The translations under genes and the position numbers were made by a program. Below, piece by piece: positions 12,859 through 23,329 of a DNA stretch of 64,000 nucleotides. The notes under the pieces were generated by a model that had not been told where the DNA came from, ran no database searches, and saw only the letters and a program-made list of their open reading frames with translations. The stretch's first letter is position 1; each line of letters opens with the position of its first letter. The stretch comes from Vombatus ursinus (taxonomy: Eukaryota > Chordata > Mammalia > Diprotodontia > Vombatidae), in contig NW_020954719.1 of the NCBI RefSeq assembly GCF_900497805.2, forward strand, positions 8,019,826 through 8,083,825, written 5' to 3'.

Positions 12859-13105
12859 CAAAGAATAACTATAAATGACTAAGTTATTCTGAATATTATA
12901 AACACTCAACCACAAAAGACCTATAAAAGAAGATGCTGAGAAAGAACAGATAATTAGAAACATACATATTGTGGTTTTACATCTATATATGGATATATAT
13001 GTATGTATATTTGTATATCTGCATCAAAAGGTAGTCTTTAGTGAAGGGTGGGGAGGGAAGGAAGAAGACAGACTGGAACTTAAGATATAACAAATAAATA
13101 AACTA

Positions 13106-13860
13106 AATTTTTAAAACATTGAGGTGGGGGAAGGGAGGGAGAGATGGCATAGCAATAGGGTTGCCAAAAAAAAAACAACTCACTGAAGTATTTTTAATGT
13201 ACAAAAGGAAAGCCAAAAGGAAACACAAACAGTATAGCTTTGAAAATCACATGTTGAATTATTATATATTTAAAGGAAAAGCTGCAAATAATACAGACTC
13301 ACAGTTTCATGTTTTTCTCTTCTACTTTGTATGTAGAAATAATTTTTAAAAAATTTAAGAATGTAAAAAAATAGTAAGAGGGAATTTTGGAAGAGGGGTG
13401 GATTTGAATGGAAAGATAATATAATAAGATGGAACTACAATTTGTCACATCCCATCCATGCCTGCTTATCCTGGTCAACCTAGTCTATCTAACCCAAAAT
13501 CAAAATGGAGGAGGTGGGATCTCACTTGCTGGTCACTGCCCTGGGGTGTAAAGCCTGATCTCCAAGGGGCATCTGTCCCAGCCATAAGGTAACATGGGGA
13601 ACAAGAGTGATATATGCAAGAGGCTGTGGAGAAGGGTATAAGTGCCCTGAGGAGCTGACCCTTGGTTCAAAGGAGGGCAGGTTGGGAGCTTGCACAGGGG
13701 AGGGAGAAGGTGGAGTGAAAGAATGTTTGGGGAATAAAGACAGGTCTAGTTGTATTAGATGGGAAGCATGGGATGTGACATCTTCCCACTTTCTTATTAG
13801 TTTATTTCACACACCTTGGAATCAAGCCATGGCCCCCATGGCCTCACTTTGGAGCCTCCT
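13106..13860. other. Unassigned sequence
   Basis: The stretch includes a locally GC-richer piece (13,440-13,800). No repeat is recognised and no exon with credible splice sites is seen. Confidence 0.35.
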
Positions 13861-13861
13861 G

Positions 13862-13945
13862 GCATGGTGGATAAAGAGTTGGCATTGGAGTTAGGAAAAC
13901 CTAGGTTTAAGTCCTGCCTCTGATACAGACTGGCTATGTAAATCT
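13862..13945 (+). repeat. SINE head fragment
   Basis: 'catggtggataaagagttgg' and 'ttaggaaaacctaggtttaa' match the tRNA-like head of the local SINE families. The remainder is missing. Confidence 0.55.
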
Positions 13946-13949
13946 AAGC

Positions 13950-14930
13950 AATCAATCAATCAACCTGCAAACATTTATTAAACCTTTACAAAATGCCAGG
14001 CACTATTTTGAGTACTGAGGACAAAAAAAAAAGCACAAACAGTCCATGCCCTCACGGAGCTTAAATTCTTTTTTTTTTTTAATGTATTAGTTCTTTAAAA
14101 AAAAATTCTTTTAAAAAAACTTATTTTGTTCACCCTACCATCACATGTAAAAACAATTTTAACAGTCTTTTTTTTTTTAAGTTTTGAATTCTAAATTCTA
14201 TCTCTCCTTCCCTTTCCTCCTGCTTCCCTGAGACAGTAAGCAATCTGATACAGGTTATACGTGTGCAATCATGTAAAACATTTCATTATTAGTCATTTTG
14301 TGCAAGAAGACTCAAAAAGAAAGAAAAAAAGAAATGAATGAAGGAAAAGAGGAAAGAAAGAAATAAAATGAAAGAAAGCAAGAAAGAAATAGTATGCTTC
14401 AGTTTATATTCAGACAACATCAGTTCTTTCTCTGGAGGCAGATAGCATTTTTCATCATGAGTCCTTTGGGATTGTCTTGGATCATTGTATTGTTGAGAAT
14501 AGCTAAGTCATTCACAGTTCTTCATCATACAATATTGTTGTTACTGTGTACAATGATATCCTGGTTCTGCTCACTTCACTTTGCATCAGTTCATGTAAGT
14601 CTTTCCAGATTTTTCTGAAATCATCCAGCTTGTCATTTTCTTATAGCACAATAATATTCCATTAAAACTATATACTACAACTTGCTCAGCCATTCCCCAA
14701 TTGATGGGCATCCCCTCAATTTCCAATTCTTTGCCACCACAAAAATAGCTGCTATAAATATTTTTGTATAAATGTCCTTTTCCCTTTTTTTTTTTTTGAT
14801 AGAAACTTAAATTCTAATGGGGGAAACCACATTTACATGCAAGATACATATAGAGTAGAAGGAATGTTACCTTAGAGGGAAAGGCATTGGCAGCTGAGGG
14901 GGACAAATCACTTACCGTCTCAGTGCCCCC
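13950..14930 (-). mobile_element. L2 3' end split by an L1 insertion
   Basis: The left part (13,950-14,069) has the antisense L2 3' end: 'aatcaatcaatcaacctgca', 'aaatgccaggcactat', 'ccctcacggagcttaaattc'. The right part (14,806-14,930) resumes with 'cttaaattctaatgggggaa'. The L1 between them is bounded by a 10-bp duplication 'cttaaattct'. Confidence 0.8.
14070..14805 (-). mobile_element. 5'-truncated L1 3' end, with TSD
   Basis: A T-rich start (the reverse complement of the poly(A) tail) is followed by the antisense L1 3'UTR and the ORF2 C-terminus ('gcagatagcatttttcatca', 'ccattccccaattgatgggc'). Flanking 'cttaaattct' copies at 14,060-14,069 and 14,806-14,815 mark the insertion into L2. Confidence 0.88.
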
Positions 14931-15600
14931 AGGCAATTCTCTAAGAATGTAAGGTTAGAAAATACTGGTTAAAAGATCTGAAAAACAGTATTTTACATCT
15001 TAGTAAGGGAATCATTATCTTCTATACTCCTTTATTTCGACGGGAAGGGGTAACTTTGAGAGGAAATGGGGACAGCTTAGGAGATTTGGGATATGATTTG
15101 AAAAAAAAAACTCCTCTCCTATATCTTGTTTCTAATATGATGACTCAGGTGAGAGTAAATATTTTCTAAAGTTAAGAAAGCAGAAACAATGATCGGGAAA
15201 AGGGTGTGCCTTTACCAGGTAGGCCTAAAAAAGGCATGTGTTTGTCAGCAAACACATTCCCCATTTCCACACCCATCCCTCAAGCTACATGCTGTCGTTT
15301 TGTATCATTCACCTTTCAAGGCTACTTTTGCAGTTTATTCTAGTCTGATTTCAGCTATATAAAAATGTTGGGAGAGAGAGAGTAGAACACAGATCCTAAT
15401 TGTGGCCCTGGGAATTGGGCATATCTGAGAGATTTTTTTGTTTGTTTGTTTTAACTTGGGTATGCTTGGGTTAGCAGTAAGTGAGAGGGTTGGGAGAGGT
15501 GAATTCTATTCCTCTCTCCTAGTGATGACTGATTGCTCATGGGAAGGGAAAACAGAGGGTGTAATTTTGGGAAGGAAAGATGAGGAGTTTGATTTTAAAC
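14931..15600. other. Unassigned sequence
   Basis: No repeat or exon is recognised. A TATA-like 'gctatataaaaat' near 15,352-15,364 precedes nothing that looks like a gene, and I do not call it a promoter. Confidence 0.35.
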
Positions 15601-16215
15601 ATATTGTGTTTGAGGTGCTGCAGGACATCCAGGCAGAAAAGTCTAGTAGGCCAATGGATATGCAGGACTGGAACTCAGAAAAAGGTCAGAGTTGTAAAGA
15701 GAATAGCCAGTTGGAAGGAAAAACTGAACCCATGAAAGTGAATGAGGTCACTCATTATGTAAAGAGGTAAGACAGGAGGCCTAAAGCCTGGACATTGGGG
15801 AACTACCTAAATTTGGAGGGCAGGACGATAAAGAGAAGCAAACAAAGGAGCTAGAGATGGAAGAATCTAAAGAGAAAGAGAAGCAGGATACTATAGTACC
15901 CTGGCATTAAGGAAAAAGAGTTTCAATGAGAAGGATTAGACAATCGCATCAAATGTTATGGAGATGTAAAAAAGACTAGGAATTCAGAAAATATCATTGA
16001 TTTAGTTATCAGGCTCTTGGAGAGGGCCATTTTAGTAGGATGCTTGATATGGAAGCCTAAGTGCAAGAAGTAAATAGATTGCCAAGAAGTGGCTGCAGTG
16101 AGTGAGTATAGATTCCTCTTTGGAGGAAGAGAACAACTCTTTGGTGGTGAAAGGAAGGAGAATGAGAGCAAATATCTTAAGGGGGTAGGAAGAGAAAGGA
16201 AAAAGTCTAATCAGC
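15600..16215 (-). mobile_element. L2 LINE fragment, RT region
   Basis: Minus-strand translation around 16,000-16,060 gives GFHIKHPTKMALSKSLITKS, close to the L2 ORF2 stretch GFRPHHSTETALVKVTNDL. The frame is broken. Confidence 0.65.
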
Positions 16216-16409
16216 TGCTAAGTCTTATTGAATCTACCTCCTCCACATCTCTCACATTTATCCTTTTTCCACTTAAACCACCACCAGTCATCCGGGCTAT
16301 TACAATAGGCTCCTAATTGCACTCCCTGCAACCAGTATTTTCCCTTTCTAATCATTCCTTATTATATAAACATCTATAACTAACACAGTAATAGTCCTAA
16401 TGCACATCA

Positions 16410-16990
16410 ATCAACTAACCATTTATAAAGGACTTGTCAGGACTGTGCTAATAATTAGGTGCATAATACAAGACGCATACAGAGTAGATGGGAGATAACC
16501 TTAGAGGAAAAGGTTCTAGCAGCTGGGGAGCAAGGCAAGAAAAGGCCTCCTGCAAAAGGTGGCATCTGAGTTGAGTTTTGAAGGAAGTCACTAACTGGAT
16601 GAGTCAGAATTGAGAAGGCAAAGCATTGCAAGCATGGGGGACAGCCAGTGCAAAGTGAGGGAGATAGGAAATGAAGGCTTGAATATGAAGAACAACAGGT
16701 AGACCCGTATGGCTGGCATGGGTAAGATAGAAAGGGACCAGACAGTAAAGAACCTAAATGCCAAACACAGAGGTTTATATTTTATCCTAGAGGTAATAGG
16801 GAGCCATTGGAGTTTAATGAATAAGGAGGTGGCATGGTCTGACACTCTGCTTCAGGAAAATCTTTTTGGCAGCTGAGGATGGATTGGTGCAGAAAAAGAC
16901 TTAGGGCAGGGAGAACAATTGGAACACCACTGCATGAGTTCCAATGAGAAATGATGAGGGCCTAAATTAAGAGTGAGAAGGGAATATGAA
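16410..16990 (-). mobile_element. L2 LINE fragment nested in L2
   Basis: Antisense L2 landmarks are present: 'caagcatgggggacagccag', 'ttatattttatcctagaggt' and 'taatagggagccattggagt'. The minus strand encodes KLQWLPITSRIKYKPLCLAF, a classic L2 ORF2 segment. Confidence 0.85.
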
Positions 16991-17228
16991 AGATGTTGCA
17001 AAGACAAGACCCTTATCTGTCAGTTGTGACACTCTTCTGCTCAAGAAGTTTGAAGTGGCCTCCCACTGTCTTCAGGACAAAATACAAACTCTGCTGGTAT
17101 TTAAAGGCCTTCACAACCCGGCTCTAGCCTATCTTTCTAGCAGTATTACTTCCCCCATCATGCACTATACTCCTGCCAAAAACCTACTTGCTAGTCTTCC
17201 ATATGTGATATTCCAACTCCCATTTCTC

Positions 17229-17503
17229 AATCAATCAACCAATCAATAAATATATATTAAGTGCCTACTGTGTGCAAGGCACTGTGCTAAGTTCTGGCAA
17301 TAAAAAAGGAGACAAAAGATAGTCGCTGCCCTCAAGGAGCTTATAAAGGAGACAACATGTAAGCAAATATATACAAAGCAAGCTATAGACAAGATAAATG
17401 GAAAACAGTTAACAGAGGGAAGGCACTAGAATTAAGAACAGTTGGGCCAGGCTTCTGGTAAAAAAAGATAGGATTTTTGTTGAGACTTTAAGGAAGTCAG
17501 GGA
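17229..17503 (-). mobile_element. L2 3' end nested in L2
   Basis: It begins 'aatcaatcaaccaatcaata', then 'ttaagtgcctactgtgtgca', 'tgccctcaaggagcttataa'. This is the reverse complement of an L2 3' terminus with its short tail repeat at the left edge. Confidence 0.85.
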
Positions 17504-17599
17504 ATTTCTCCATGCCTGGAATGCTCTCCCTCCTCACTTCTACCTTTTGAAAACCCTTGGTCCCTTTGAGGCTCAGCTCCAGTGTCATCTCTTTCTTTT

Positions 17600-17725
17600 T
17601 TTTTTTTTAAATATCTCTTTATTTTATTTATTTATTTATTTATTTATTTTTGGTGAGGTAATTGGGGTTAAGTGAGTTGTCACACAGGTAGGAAGTGTTA
17701 AGTGTCTGATTTGAACTCTAGTAGT
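17600..17725 (-). repeat. CORE-SINE fragment with expanded tail
   Basis: A T-rich/(TTTA)n tail at 17,597-17,652 leads into 'aattggggttaagtgagttg'. This is the reverse complement of the CORE-SINE 3' half. The tRNA-like head is missing. Confidence 0.7.
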
Positions 17726-17799
17726 AGTGTAAGACAGGGACAATTTCTCCACCTTATGATGATAGTGAAAATTTGCCTGACTCTCCCGTACCGTAGTCC

Positions 17800-18060
17800 T
17801 ACTTTCCTGTATGAAACCAAGGAGAACAAGTATAATCCATTTCCTGCATGACTTTTGGATATCTGAAAAGTTATTATGTGTCCCTTAGTCTTCTTTTCTC
17901 TGGGCTAAACATCCTTAGGTCCTTCAAATGACCTTTTGATATGATTTCAAGTCACCTAAAGATCCTGATCACCTACTGGACATGCTCCGGATTATCAATA
18001 TCTTCCCTAAAACTGAATACAGTATTAAAGATGTGGTCTGGCCAGCCCCCTCCTCTTCAT
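17800..18060 (-). mobile_element. CR1/L3 LINE fragment
   Basis: The landmarks 'tctctgggctaaacatcctt', 'ctaaaactgaatacagtatt' and 'gatgtggtctggccagcccc' are the antisense 3' part of CR1/L3. Confidence 0.75.
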
Positions 18061-18369
18061 TTTGTATAGTTCTATTCCTCTTTTTCTGTATATGTAGGCA
18101 GGGGTATGCTGAAGTCAGCATGAACTGCCTTCAAATTTTCAGAGTGAGCATTTATACCTCAGAAATACAAATCAGGGATTAGTTTATTGCTTTGTGGATT
18201 TTCTAGACTTAATAAAATGATTGGAAAAAATGTTAATAAAGCAGATTAAACTTATGCCACTTATTTATTAAATGACATATTTGTTAAAAAATATGTCATG
18301 TGTTTTGGAGAGTCAGTTGTTAAACATTTATGAGCACATTGCTATATGTAGGCATTTTTTTTTGTACCT

Positions 18370-18435
18370 GTCACCCTGCCTTGCCTCCTTTCATTTCATT
18401 GTAAGATCTTTGAGGGCAGGAATCTGGCCCTCTTT
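18370..18435 (+). repeat. L2 3'-end scrap
   Basis: 'cattgtaagatctttgaggg' and 'caggaatctggccctctttt' match the L2 3' consensus. Confidence 0.55.
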
Positions 18436-18521
18436 TCTTTTTTCTTTTTTCTTTTTTTTTTTAGCTGCACACAGATACATGCAGTGATAATTACTAGTTA
18501 GAATATAGCCATACATATGTA

Positions 18522-18549
18522 TCTATATATATGTGTGTGTGTGTGTATA

Positions 18550-18588
<39 letters not shown>
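18522..18588. repeat. Compound (TG)n (TA)n (AG)n microsatellite
   Basis: TG dinucleotides (18,531-18,546), a short TA run and 17 AG units (18,553-18,587) lie end to end. Confidence 0.95.
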
Positions 18589-18591
<3 letters not shown>

Positions 18592-18599
18592 TTCCTGAA

Positions 18600-18715
18600 T
18601 GGATAAATGGCACTATGTGACTAAATGCTGGGCCTTAGTTTCCTCATCTTGAAGATCAGGGGTTTGGACTCAAAGATCTCCAAGTCCTCTTCCAGCTCTA
18701 ACATTCTATAATTCT
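18600..18715 (+). repeat. MIR SINE fragment
   Basis: 'gccttagtttcctcatcttg' and 'ctccaagtcctcttccagct' are the MIR core and 3' part. Confidence 0.75.
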
Positions 18716-19215
18716 GACTTGGCATAAATCACAGAGCCAGATTAGAGGTTGAGAGAGTAGGATAGGCTCAGGGATCCTGACTATCACTCATAGGCATCAT
18801 CTTCTTCATAAAGCTAAGCCATAACTAGACGACATTTTTTCTGGTTTCTATTTAATTTGGTTTTTAAAAACATTAGATCTCTATGTGAACTCTGAAAAAA
18901 AGGGATTTGTTGAGTCTTTTGGGGAATCTCTAATCTTTCCCATATAAACTAGAGCCTCATGGAATGTGTTAAATCACATGTTACTCATAGTCTCTAAGAG
19001 ATCATGAGGTCACAAAGACTGAACTTTCTTCTTATCCCAAGGGCTAATCATCTGGGGTTTGGACGTATTCATATCCATGGTAGAGGCCCTGTACTATTAG
19101 GGAAATAGTAAATTATTAGACCTGATTTCCCAAGACCTTTCACCAGTATAGAGAATTTTAAAGACTGAGAACAACCCCCCTAAAAATATCCAGATCCTAA
19201 AAAGTGACTTAAGAC
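18716..19215. other. Unassigned sequence
   Basis: No repeat is recognised. A minus-strand segment near 19,010-19,105 is open for 27 codons after a plausible acceptor (CCTAATAG), but its phase does not fit the exon series and no donor is seen. Confidence 0.3.
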
Positions 19216-19217
19216 TG

Positions 19218-19575
19218 ACCCTTTTTTTATTTTTGCACTTAATAGTATTTTATTTTTTCCCAATGACATGTAAAGATAGTTTTCAACATTCATTTTTGTA
19301 AGATTTTGAGTTCTAAATTTTTCTCTTTCCCTCCCTTCCCTCCCCCCTCCCCAAGATAGCAAGCAATCTGATATAGGTTATACATGTACAATCACGTTAA
19401 GCATATTTCCACATTAGTTGTGTTGTGAAAGAATATCAGAACAAAAGGGAAAAACCACAAGACAGAAAAAACAAAAAACAAAAAACAATGTGAAAATAGT
19501 ATGCTTCTATCTTCATTCAGACTCCATAGTTCTTTCTCTGGATGTGGATAGTATTTTCCATCATGGAGACTTCCT
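19218..19575 (-). mobile_element. L1 3'UTR fragment
   Basis: The landmarks 'gcaagcaatctgatataggt', 'tatacatgtacaatcacgtt' and 'cttcattcagactccatagt' are the antisense L1 3' terminus, the same as at 14.1 kb and 28.6 kb. Confidence 0.85.
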
Positions 19576-19628
19576 ACTTCTTTCTGCAAAGTTGTAACTT
19601 TCAGGGACCTGTCTCTCCCTCCATGGCG

Positions 19629-19640
19629 GCCCCCCCCCCC
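19629..19640. repeat. Poly(C) tract
   Basis: An uninterrupted run of about 11 C follows 'ccatggcggc'. Confidence 0.9.
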
Positions 19641-19699
19641 ACCGCCTCGTCCTTTTCCTCAAACTTTGCATAGTCAAGGGTGAATCAGAAAATTAGTGT

Positions 19700-20045
19700 A
19701 CTGGAAAGACCACTGGCTCTGCCACTTGATATTTTGCTGACATTTCATCTCTCTTGTCTTCTATTTCCTCATCTGCAAAATAAACGTCTTGGACTAGATC
19801 CGAGATTTTTAACCTGGGGTCTGTAAACTTGCTTTTAAAATATGTATAACTTGATGACTGTATTTCAATATAATTGCTTTGCTTACCTATACATTTTATT
19901 TTATGGATTTAAAAGCATTATTCTGAGAATGAGTCCATAGTTTTTACCAGACTGCTAAAGGAAGTTCATGACACAAAAAAGGTTAAGAATTTCGATTTAA
20001 TTGATCTTTATGGTCCCCTTCAGCTCTAAATCCTATTATTACTAG
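19700..20045 (+). repeat. MIR SINE split by a MITE-like repeat
   Basis: MIR sequence (19,700-19,803, 'ctatttcctcatctgcaaaa', 'cgtcttggactagatccgag') resumes at about 19,997 ('atctttatggtccccttcag'). Between them (19,805-19,995) sits a repeat whose ends are near-inverted: 'tttttaacctggggtctgta' and 'cacaaaaaaggttaagaatt'. This looks like a small non-autonomous DNA transposon. Confidence 0.65.
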
Positions 20046-20237
20046 CCTTGTATAAGGAATGACTAGGTTCTCACTCCTAAAAGCCTACAAGAAGATCCTG
20101 TTCCATCACTTGCAACTCTATGGCACCAGAAATTTGTGCACTAGGGGTTTTTCCACTTAGATCATATTACCAGATAGAGATCTAACTTTACAAGGTATGT
20201 AAGGCAAAGTTAACAAGTTTATAAAGGCAAATTTTAC

Positions 20238-20418
20238 AAAGTACGTGAATCACTAAAGTTTGGAGTTATATCTTGAGTGGCAGCAAAAGAAGTGCAGTCA
20301 TTCAAGCTGATATGCAATAGCACAGTCTCTAAAGGACCAACATTATGGGTCACCCAAAGAGTCTTAAAGAGACACTGAGCAGGTACAAATAAGATATCAT
20401 CAAAAAGATGTATGATGA
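20238..20418 (-). CDS. Candidate exon, possibly 3'-terminal, of unrecognised gene
   Basis: This minus-strand segment follows a near-ideal splice acceptor: pyrimidine-rich CCTTCCTCTCTTTGCAG. It is open for 60 codons after two bases of a split codon. The protein starts IIHLFDDILFVPAQCLF and ends NFSDSRTL, with KTLWVTHNVGPLETVLL and HISLNDCTSFAATQDI in between. The two leading bases complete the single base left by the exon at 26,045-26,114, giving a Val codon. At the 3' side there are two readings: a donor TTT|GTAAAA just before the stop, or the in-frame TAA at 20,235-20,237 as the true end. I see no AATAAA close downstream, so neither is settled. I do not recognise the protein. The mix of hydrophobic strands suggests a folded beta-rich domain. 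Confidence 0.65.
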
Positions 20419-20560
20419 CTGCAAAGAGAGGAAGGCTGGTCAAGTACTGAAAATGAGCTAAATCAGATGAACAGCTTTATGGGATCCACCTCTGAGTTTC
20501 TTATACCAATATAGTATACCCACATAAGGTTCAGAGATTTATGGGTTTTTTTAATAAAAA

Positions 20561-20695
20561 GTATATATATATATATATTATATATATATAATATATAATA
20601 TATTATATATATTATATATAATACATATATGTACATATACATATATATGTATATACACACACACACACACACACACGCACACATACATATATATC
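20561..20695. repeat. (TA)n/(CA)n compound microsatellite
   Basis: TA-rich repeats of variable register lead into an (AC)n run at about 20,656-20,680. The TA part is self-complementary and could extrude a cruciform. Confidence 0.95.
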
Positions 20696-20717
20696 AGAAG
20701 ATTTGTAGGAGCACATA

Positions 20718-20900
20718 GACAGGAGTCCCCCATGCCTGGAGTGTATTTCTTCTTCCTTTCTGCATCACAGAATTCCCAGATGCCTTCAGGTCCCACTTAA
20801 GTCACCCTTTATATACTACACCTATTCCTATCTTCCCCAATCACTAGTGGCCTCCTCCAGGGAAATTATTTTGTACTAATGTTGTTGGTATTTTGCATTT
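20718..20900 (+). mobile_element. L2 LINE 3' end fragment
   Basis: 'cccccatgcctggagtgtat', 'aattcccagatgccttcagg' and 'gtggcctcctccagggaaat' follow the L2 ORF2 end/3'UTR consensus. Confidence 0.75.
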
Positions 20901-20984
20901 ACTTAAAAATATATATTTCATTTCCCTATAACTGCCCAAGTCATGATTCTTTGTCTCTGAACTTAAATTCAGAAATTTAGTTGA

Positions 20985-21508
20985 CCTGTAATGAGCTGTT
21001 TAGAAGTTCAGTTCTCCTGCTAATCATTCTGTTCTTGCCTCAAGGAAATCTGTTATAATTGAGGGATGCAGGTAGGCACCAGGGAGTCTGTTCTAGTATC
21101 TGTACACTACCAAACTATCCTTCAAGGATGTCTGATTTGTTATCCAAAGAAAGTCTGGTCCACTATCTCTAACCTTGCAGGTGGATTCAAACCTCTAAGT
21201 CATAGGAGGGAAGAAGGATATTGCTGCTAGCCCCTCATTCCCAATTTCCAACCAATCATATTGTTTCCCATTCCTCAGATTGGTTACTAATCATATTGAT
21301 TTTGCCATTCAAGTTCTTTTAACCAATCATAACTTACGAAGTCCTGTTCTTTGTTCTGCATGTTCCTAAAAACTATAAAAAGAGTAGTTATTCTCCATCT
21401 TGGGGTCTTAGCTTTGCTGAGGAAGCCGAAATCCTATTTATTGGCAAATTCACTTTACATTGTGCTTTGAACATCGTGACTCAGTTTATCTTATTTTGAC
21501 TGTAACAG
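20985..21508 (+). mobile_element. Solo LTR-like fossil (class I ERV style)
   Basis: Repeated CCAAT boxes ('ccaaccaatcat', 'ttaaccaatcataac') precede a TATA box 'ctataaaaag' at about 21,374-21,383, then an R/U5-like stretch ending '...gactgtaaca'. This spacing is typical of gammaretrovirus-type LTRs. No internal region lies next to it, so it looks like a solo LTR. The left end is uncertain and I found no convincing duplication. It is old and inactive. Confidence 0.5.
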
Positions 21509-21634
21509 TTCCTTTAGAGACTACTTTCCACTTTTTTTTAAAAATTTGTATCTCCATAGCCTAGTTTATTGAAAGAATGACTAGAAAATACTTCATTCTG
21601 CAACATTCCCAGGCTTTGTTCATAAACTGCCAGT

Positions 21635-21702
21635 GAGGAGGGAACTCATTACCCTCTCAGGCAGCCCATTCAACTTTCAGATAGTTCTAAATAGGTGTGA
21701 GA
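21635..21702 (-). repeat. CR1/L3 fragment
   Basis: 'gagggaactcattaccctct' and 'caggcagcccattcaacttt' match antisense CR1/L3. Confidence 0.65.
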
Positions 21703-21984
21703 ATTAACTGGGCCAAAGTAAAATAATTCAGTGTCTTGACATACAATAAATCTTTTAACTTTTTACATTTTTAAATAAACTTTTAATTTGTAATATGTCA
21801 TCCATTTGCTTCAGTTACTTGTTGTACCTGTTTTGGAATTGAGTCTTCATGAATTCGACATATTTTTAATCCTTCAACATGAAACCAATATCTCAATGGA
21901 TATTCAGCACACCTGTGATGAATACTCTATTTTTCCAACTCTAGTCTTACATTGTATAGCCCAGTTTGTACTCAGAGTTCATCA

Positions 21985-22062
21985 GTAGTCTCTCTGAAGG
22001 TAGATAGCATTTTTCATCACGTCCTTTGGAATTGTCTTGGATCATTGTCTTGATTAGAATTT
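21985..22062 (-). repeat. L1 3'UTR scrap
   Basis: 'ggtagatagcatttttcatc' and 'tttggaattgtcttggatca' are identical in layout to the antisense L1 3'UTR elsewhere in the window. Confidence 0.7.
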
Positions 22063-22602
22063 TCAGTCAGATTTAAATTTAGCAAATTCCCAGGTCATGA
22101 AAGTATGTTCACCTCTAGTTCTTGAATAAATTTCGTAACCTTTTTAGGATATATGTTATGGTACAAAATCATATTGTGGTATTCCAACTCTATTTAGTAA
22201 TTTCTCTAATTCTGGAACAATTATGTTTCTCAGTGTATCAATATATTTATCAGAGTTCAACATTCCCACAATAGGGATAAGACTTCCATGCCCACTGGAG
22301 ATAAAAAATCCCTAAGAAGTTTTTGGGTGGATGCTTTGTAATGTGATGAAGATGCTCAGCTCATACAGACTTATCTACTACTTCTGATGATGGTTTGGTG
22401 TAGTATTGAATGTAAAATTGACCATTTACCAATCTTCAGTATTCTTCTATTTGTATTGCCCATGCCAAACTTTTCTTCTTCATGGTAATGGTTAATAGTT
22501 GTTTTTAATGTTTTTAACTGATCTTTCAACTTCAAGAAGTCTACTCTACACTATGGCAATCCCTCTAGCTACCAGGTCCCTCCAAAGGTCTTTGTTTTCT
22601 GA

Positions 22603-22873
22603 GGGCTATTGTTCAGTCATTTCAGTCATGTCCAACTCTTTGTGACCCCATTTGGGGTTTTCTTGGCAAAGATAATGGAGTGGTTTGCCATTTCCTCCTC
22701 CAGCTCATTTTCCAGATGAGGAACTAAGGTGACAGGGTTAACTGACTTTCCCAGGGTCACACAGCTTACTAGCTGTATGTCTGAGTATCTGAAGCCAGAT
22801 TTGAACCCAGGAAGATGAGTCTTTCTGATTCCAGGACTGATATTCTATCCACTGTGCCACCTAACTGCCCTTT
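22603..22873 (-). repeat. MAR1-type SINE
   Basis: The sequence reads 'attgttcagtcatttcagtc', 'ccaactctttgtgaccccat', 'gtggtttgccatttcctcct', 'ttgaacccaggaagatgagt' and ends 'ccacctaactgcc'. It is a full-length reverse-orientation MAR1 with the RTE-derived tail at the left, inserted in the Tc1 element. Confidence 0.92.
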
Positions 22874-23329
22874 AGAATTAATTCTAAGGATTAATTAGGT
22901 GCTTTTTCACTATACTGTGCTGAAAATATTGGTTTTTGACATTTTTGTTTAGAACACACTTTTCCTTGTTCTTCAATGCACTGAGAGTTTCACTGTGGGC
23001 TTGAATGATCCTTGAAATGCTTGACTTCTCCATACCAATAGTCACTGCAATATCTCTAACAGTCATTGAAGTGCACTCCTTGATAACTACAACTTTTTTT
23101 CACACTTCCTTCCCAAAAATCCATTCTTAAAAAAACCATAGAATTAAAAACACACAAAAAAGAGAGCCATGAAACACATGTATATGGTACAAAATCCAAC
23201 AGTCAACTGACAGAAAAGTAATAAGGTGGGGAAACCAGATCAATCTGATTTCACCTGGTCAAGATCAGACATGTTGAATAAGCATTGTAGAAGCACACAT
23301 ACAAAGCCATAGCCATCACAAAATGAAAC

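Larger units (their letters stand above)
10650..13105 (+). mobile_element. 5'-truncated L1 LINE, ORF2 plus 3'UTR
   Basis: The element begins inside the ORF2 reverse transcriptase ('cctaaaccaggaagagcaaa', then the FADDMM motif at about 11,262-11,280). It runs through the ORF2 C-terminus, where the frame 12,150-12,683 holds KYWRVCGKTGTLIHYW and ELIQSFWRTIWNY. A 3'UTR follows, ending in an A-rich tail near 13,100. Many stops and frameshifts mark it as inactive. A CORE-SINE with a 15-bp duplication sits inside at 12,689-12,858. Confidence 0.88.
16235..17597 (+). mobile_element. L2 LINE (plus) interrupted by two minus L2 pieces
   Basis: Plus-strand L2 pieces run in L2 order: 16,235-16,360 ('ctattacaataggctcctaa'), 17,015-17,228 ('aagtggcctcccactgtctt', 'ggccttcacaacccggctct') and 17,504-17,597 ('ccatgcctggaatgctctcc'). 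Between them sit the minus-strand L2 fragments at 16,410-16,990 and 17,229-17,503. Confidence 0.8.
21790..23120 (-). mobile_element. Tc1/mariner DNA transposon remnant
   Basis: Minus-strand pieces of a Tc1-type transposase lie in the expected order. First comes an N-terminal helix-turn-helix at 22,884-23,066 (TVRDIAVTIGMEKSSISRII). Then a KKKSLAWA piece and KHPPK-NFLGFF, and toward the C-terminus LEVNILSWPGN followed by LNLTEN, matching the family's WPxxSPDLNPIEN block. Frameshifts and stops are present, the DDE acidic residues are not intact, and I could not define the terminal inverted repeats. A MAR1 SINE splits it at 22,603-22,873, and an L1 3'UTR scrap sits at 21,985-22,062. Confidence 0.8.

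Noticed and set aside
20561-20695. Regular repeats that might suggest an array
   Set aside because: They are dinucleotide microsatellites with no spacers. No CRISPR-like structure exists in the window.
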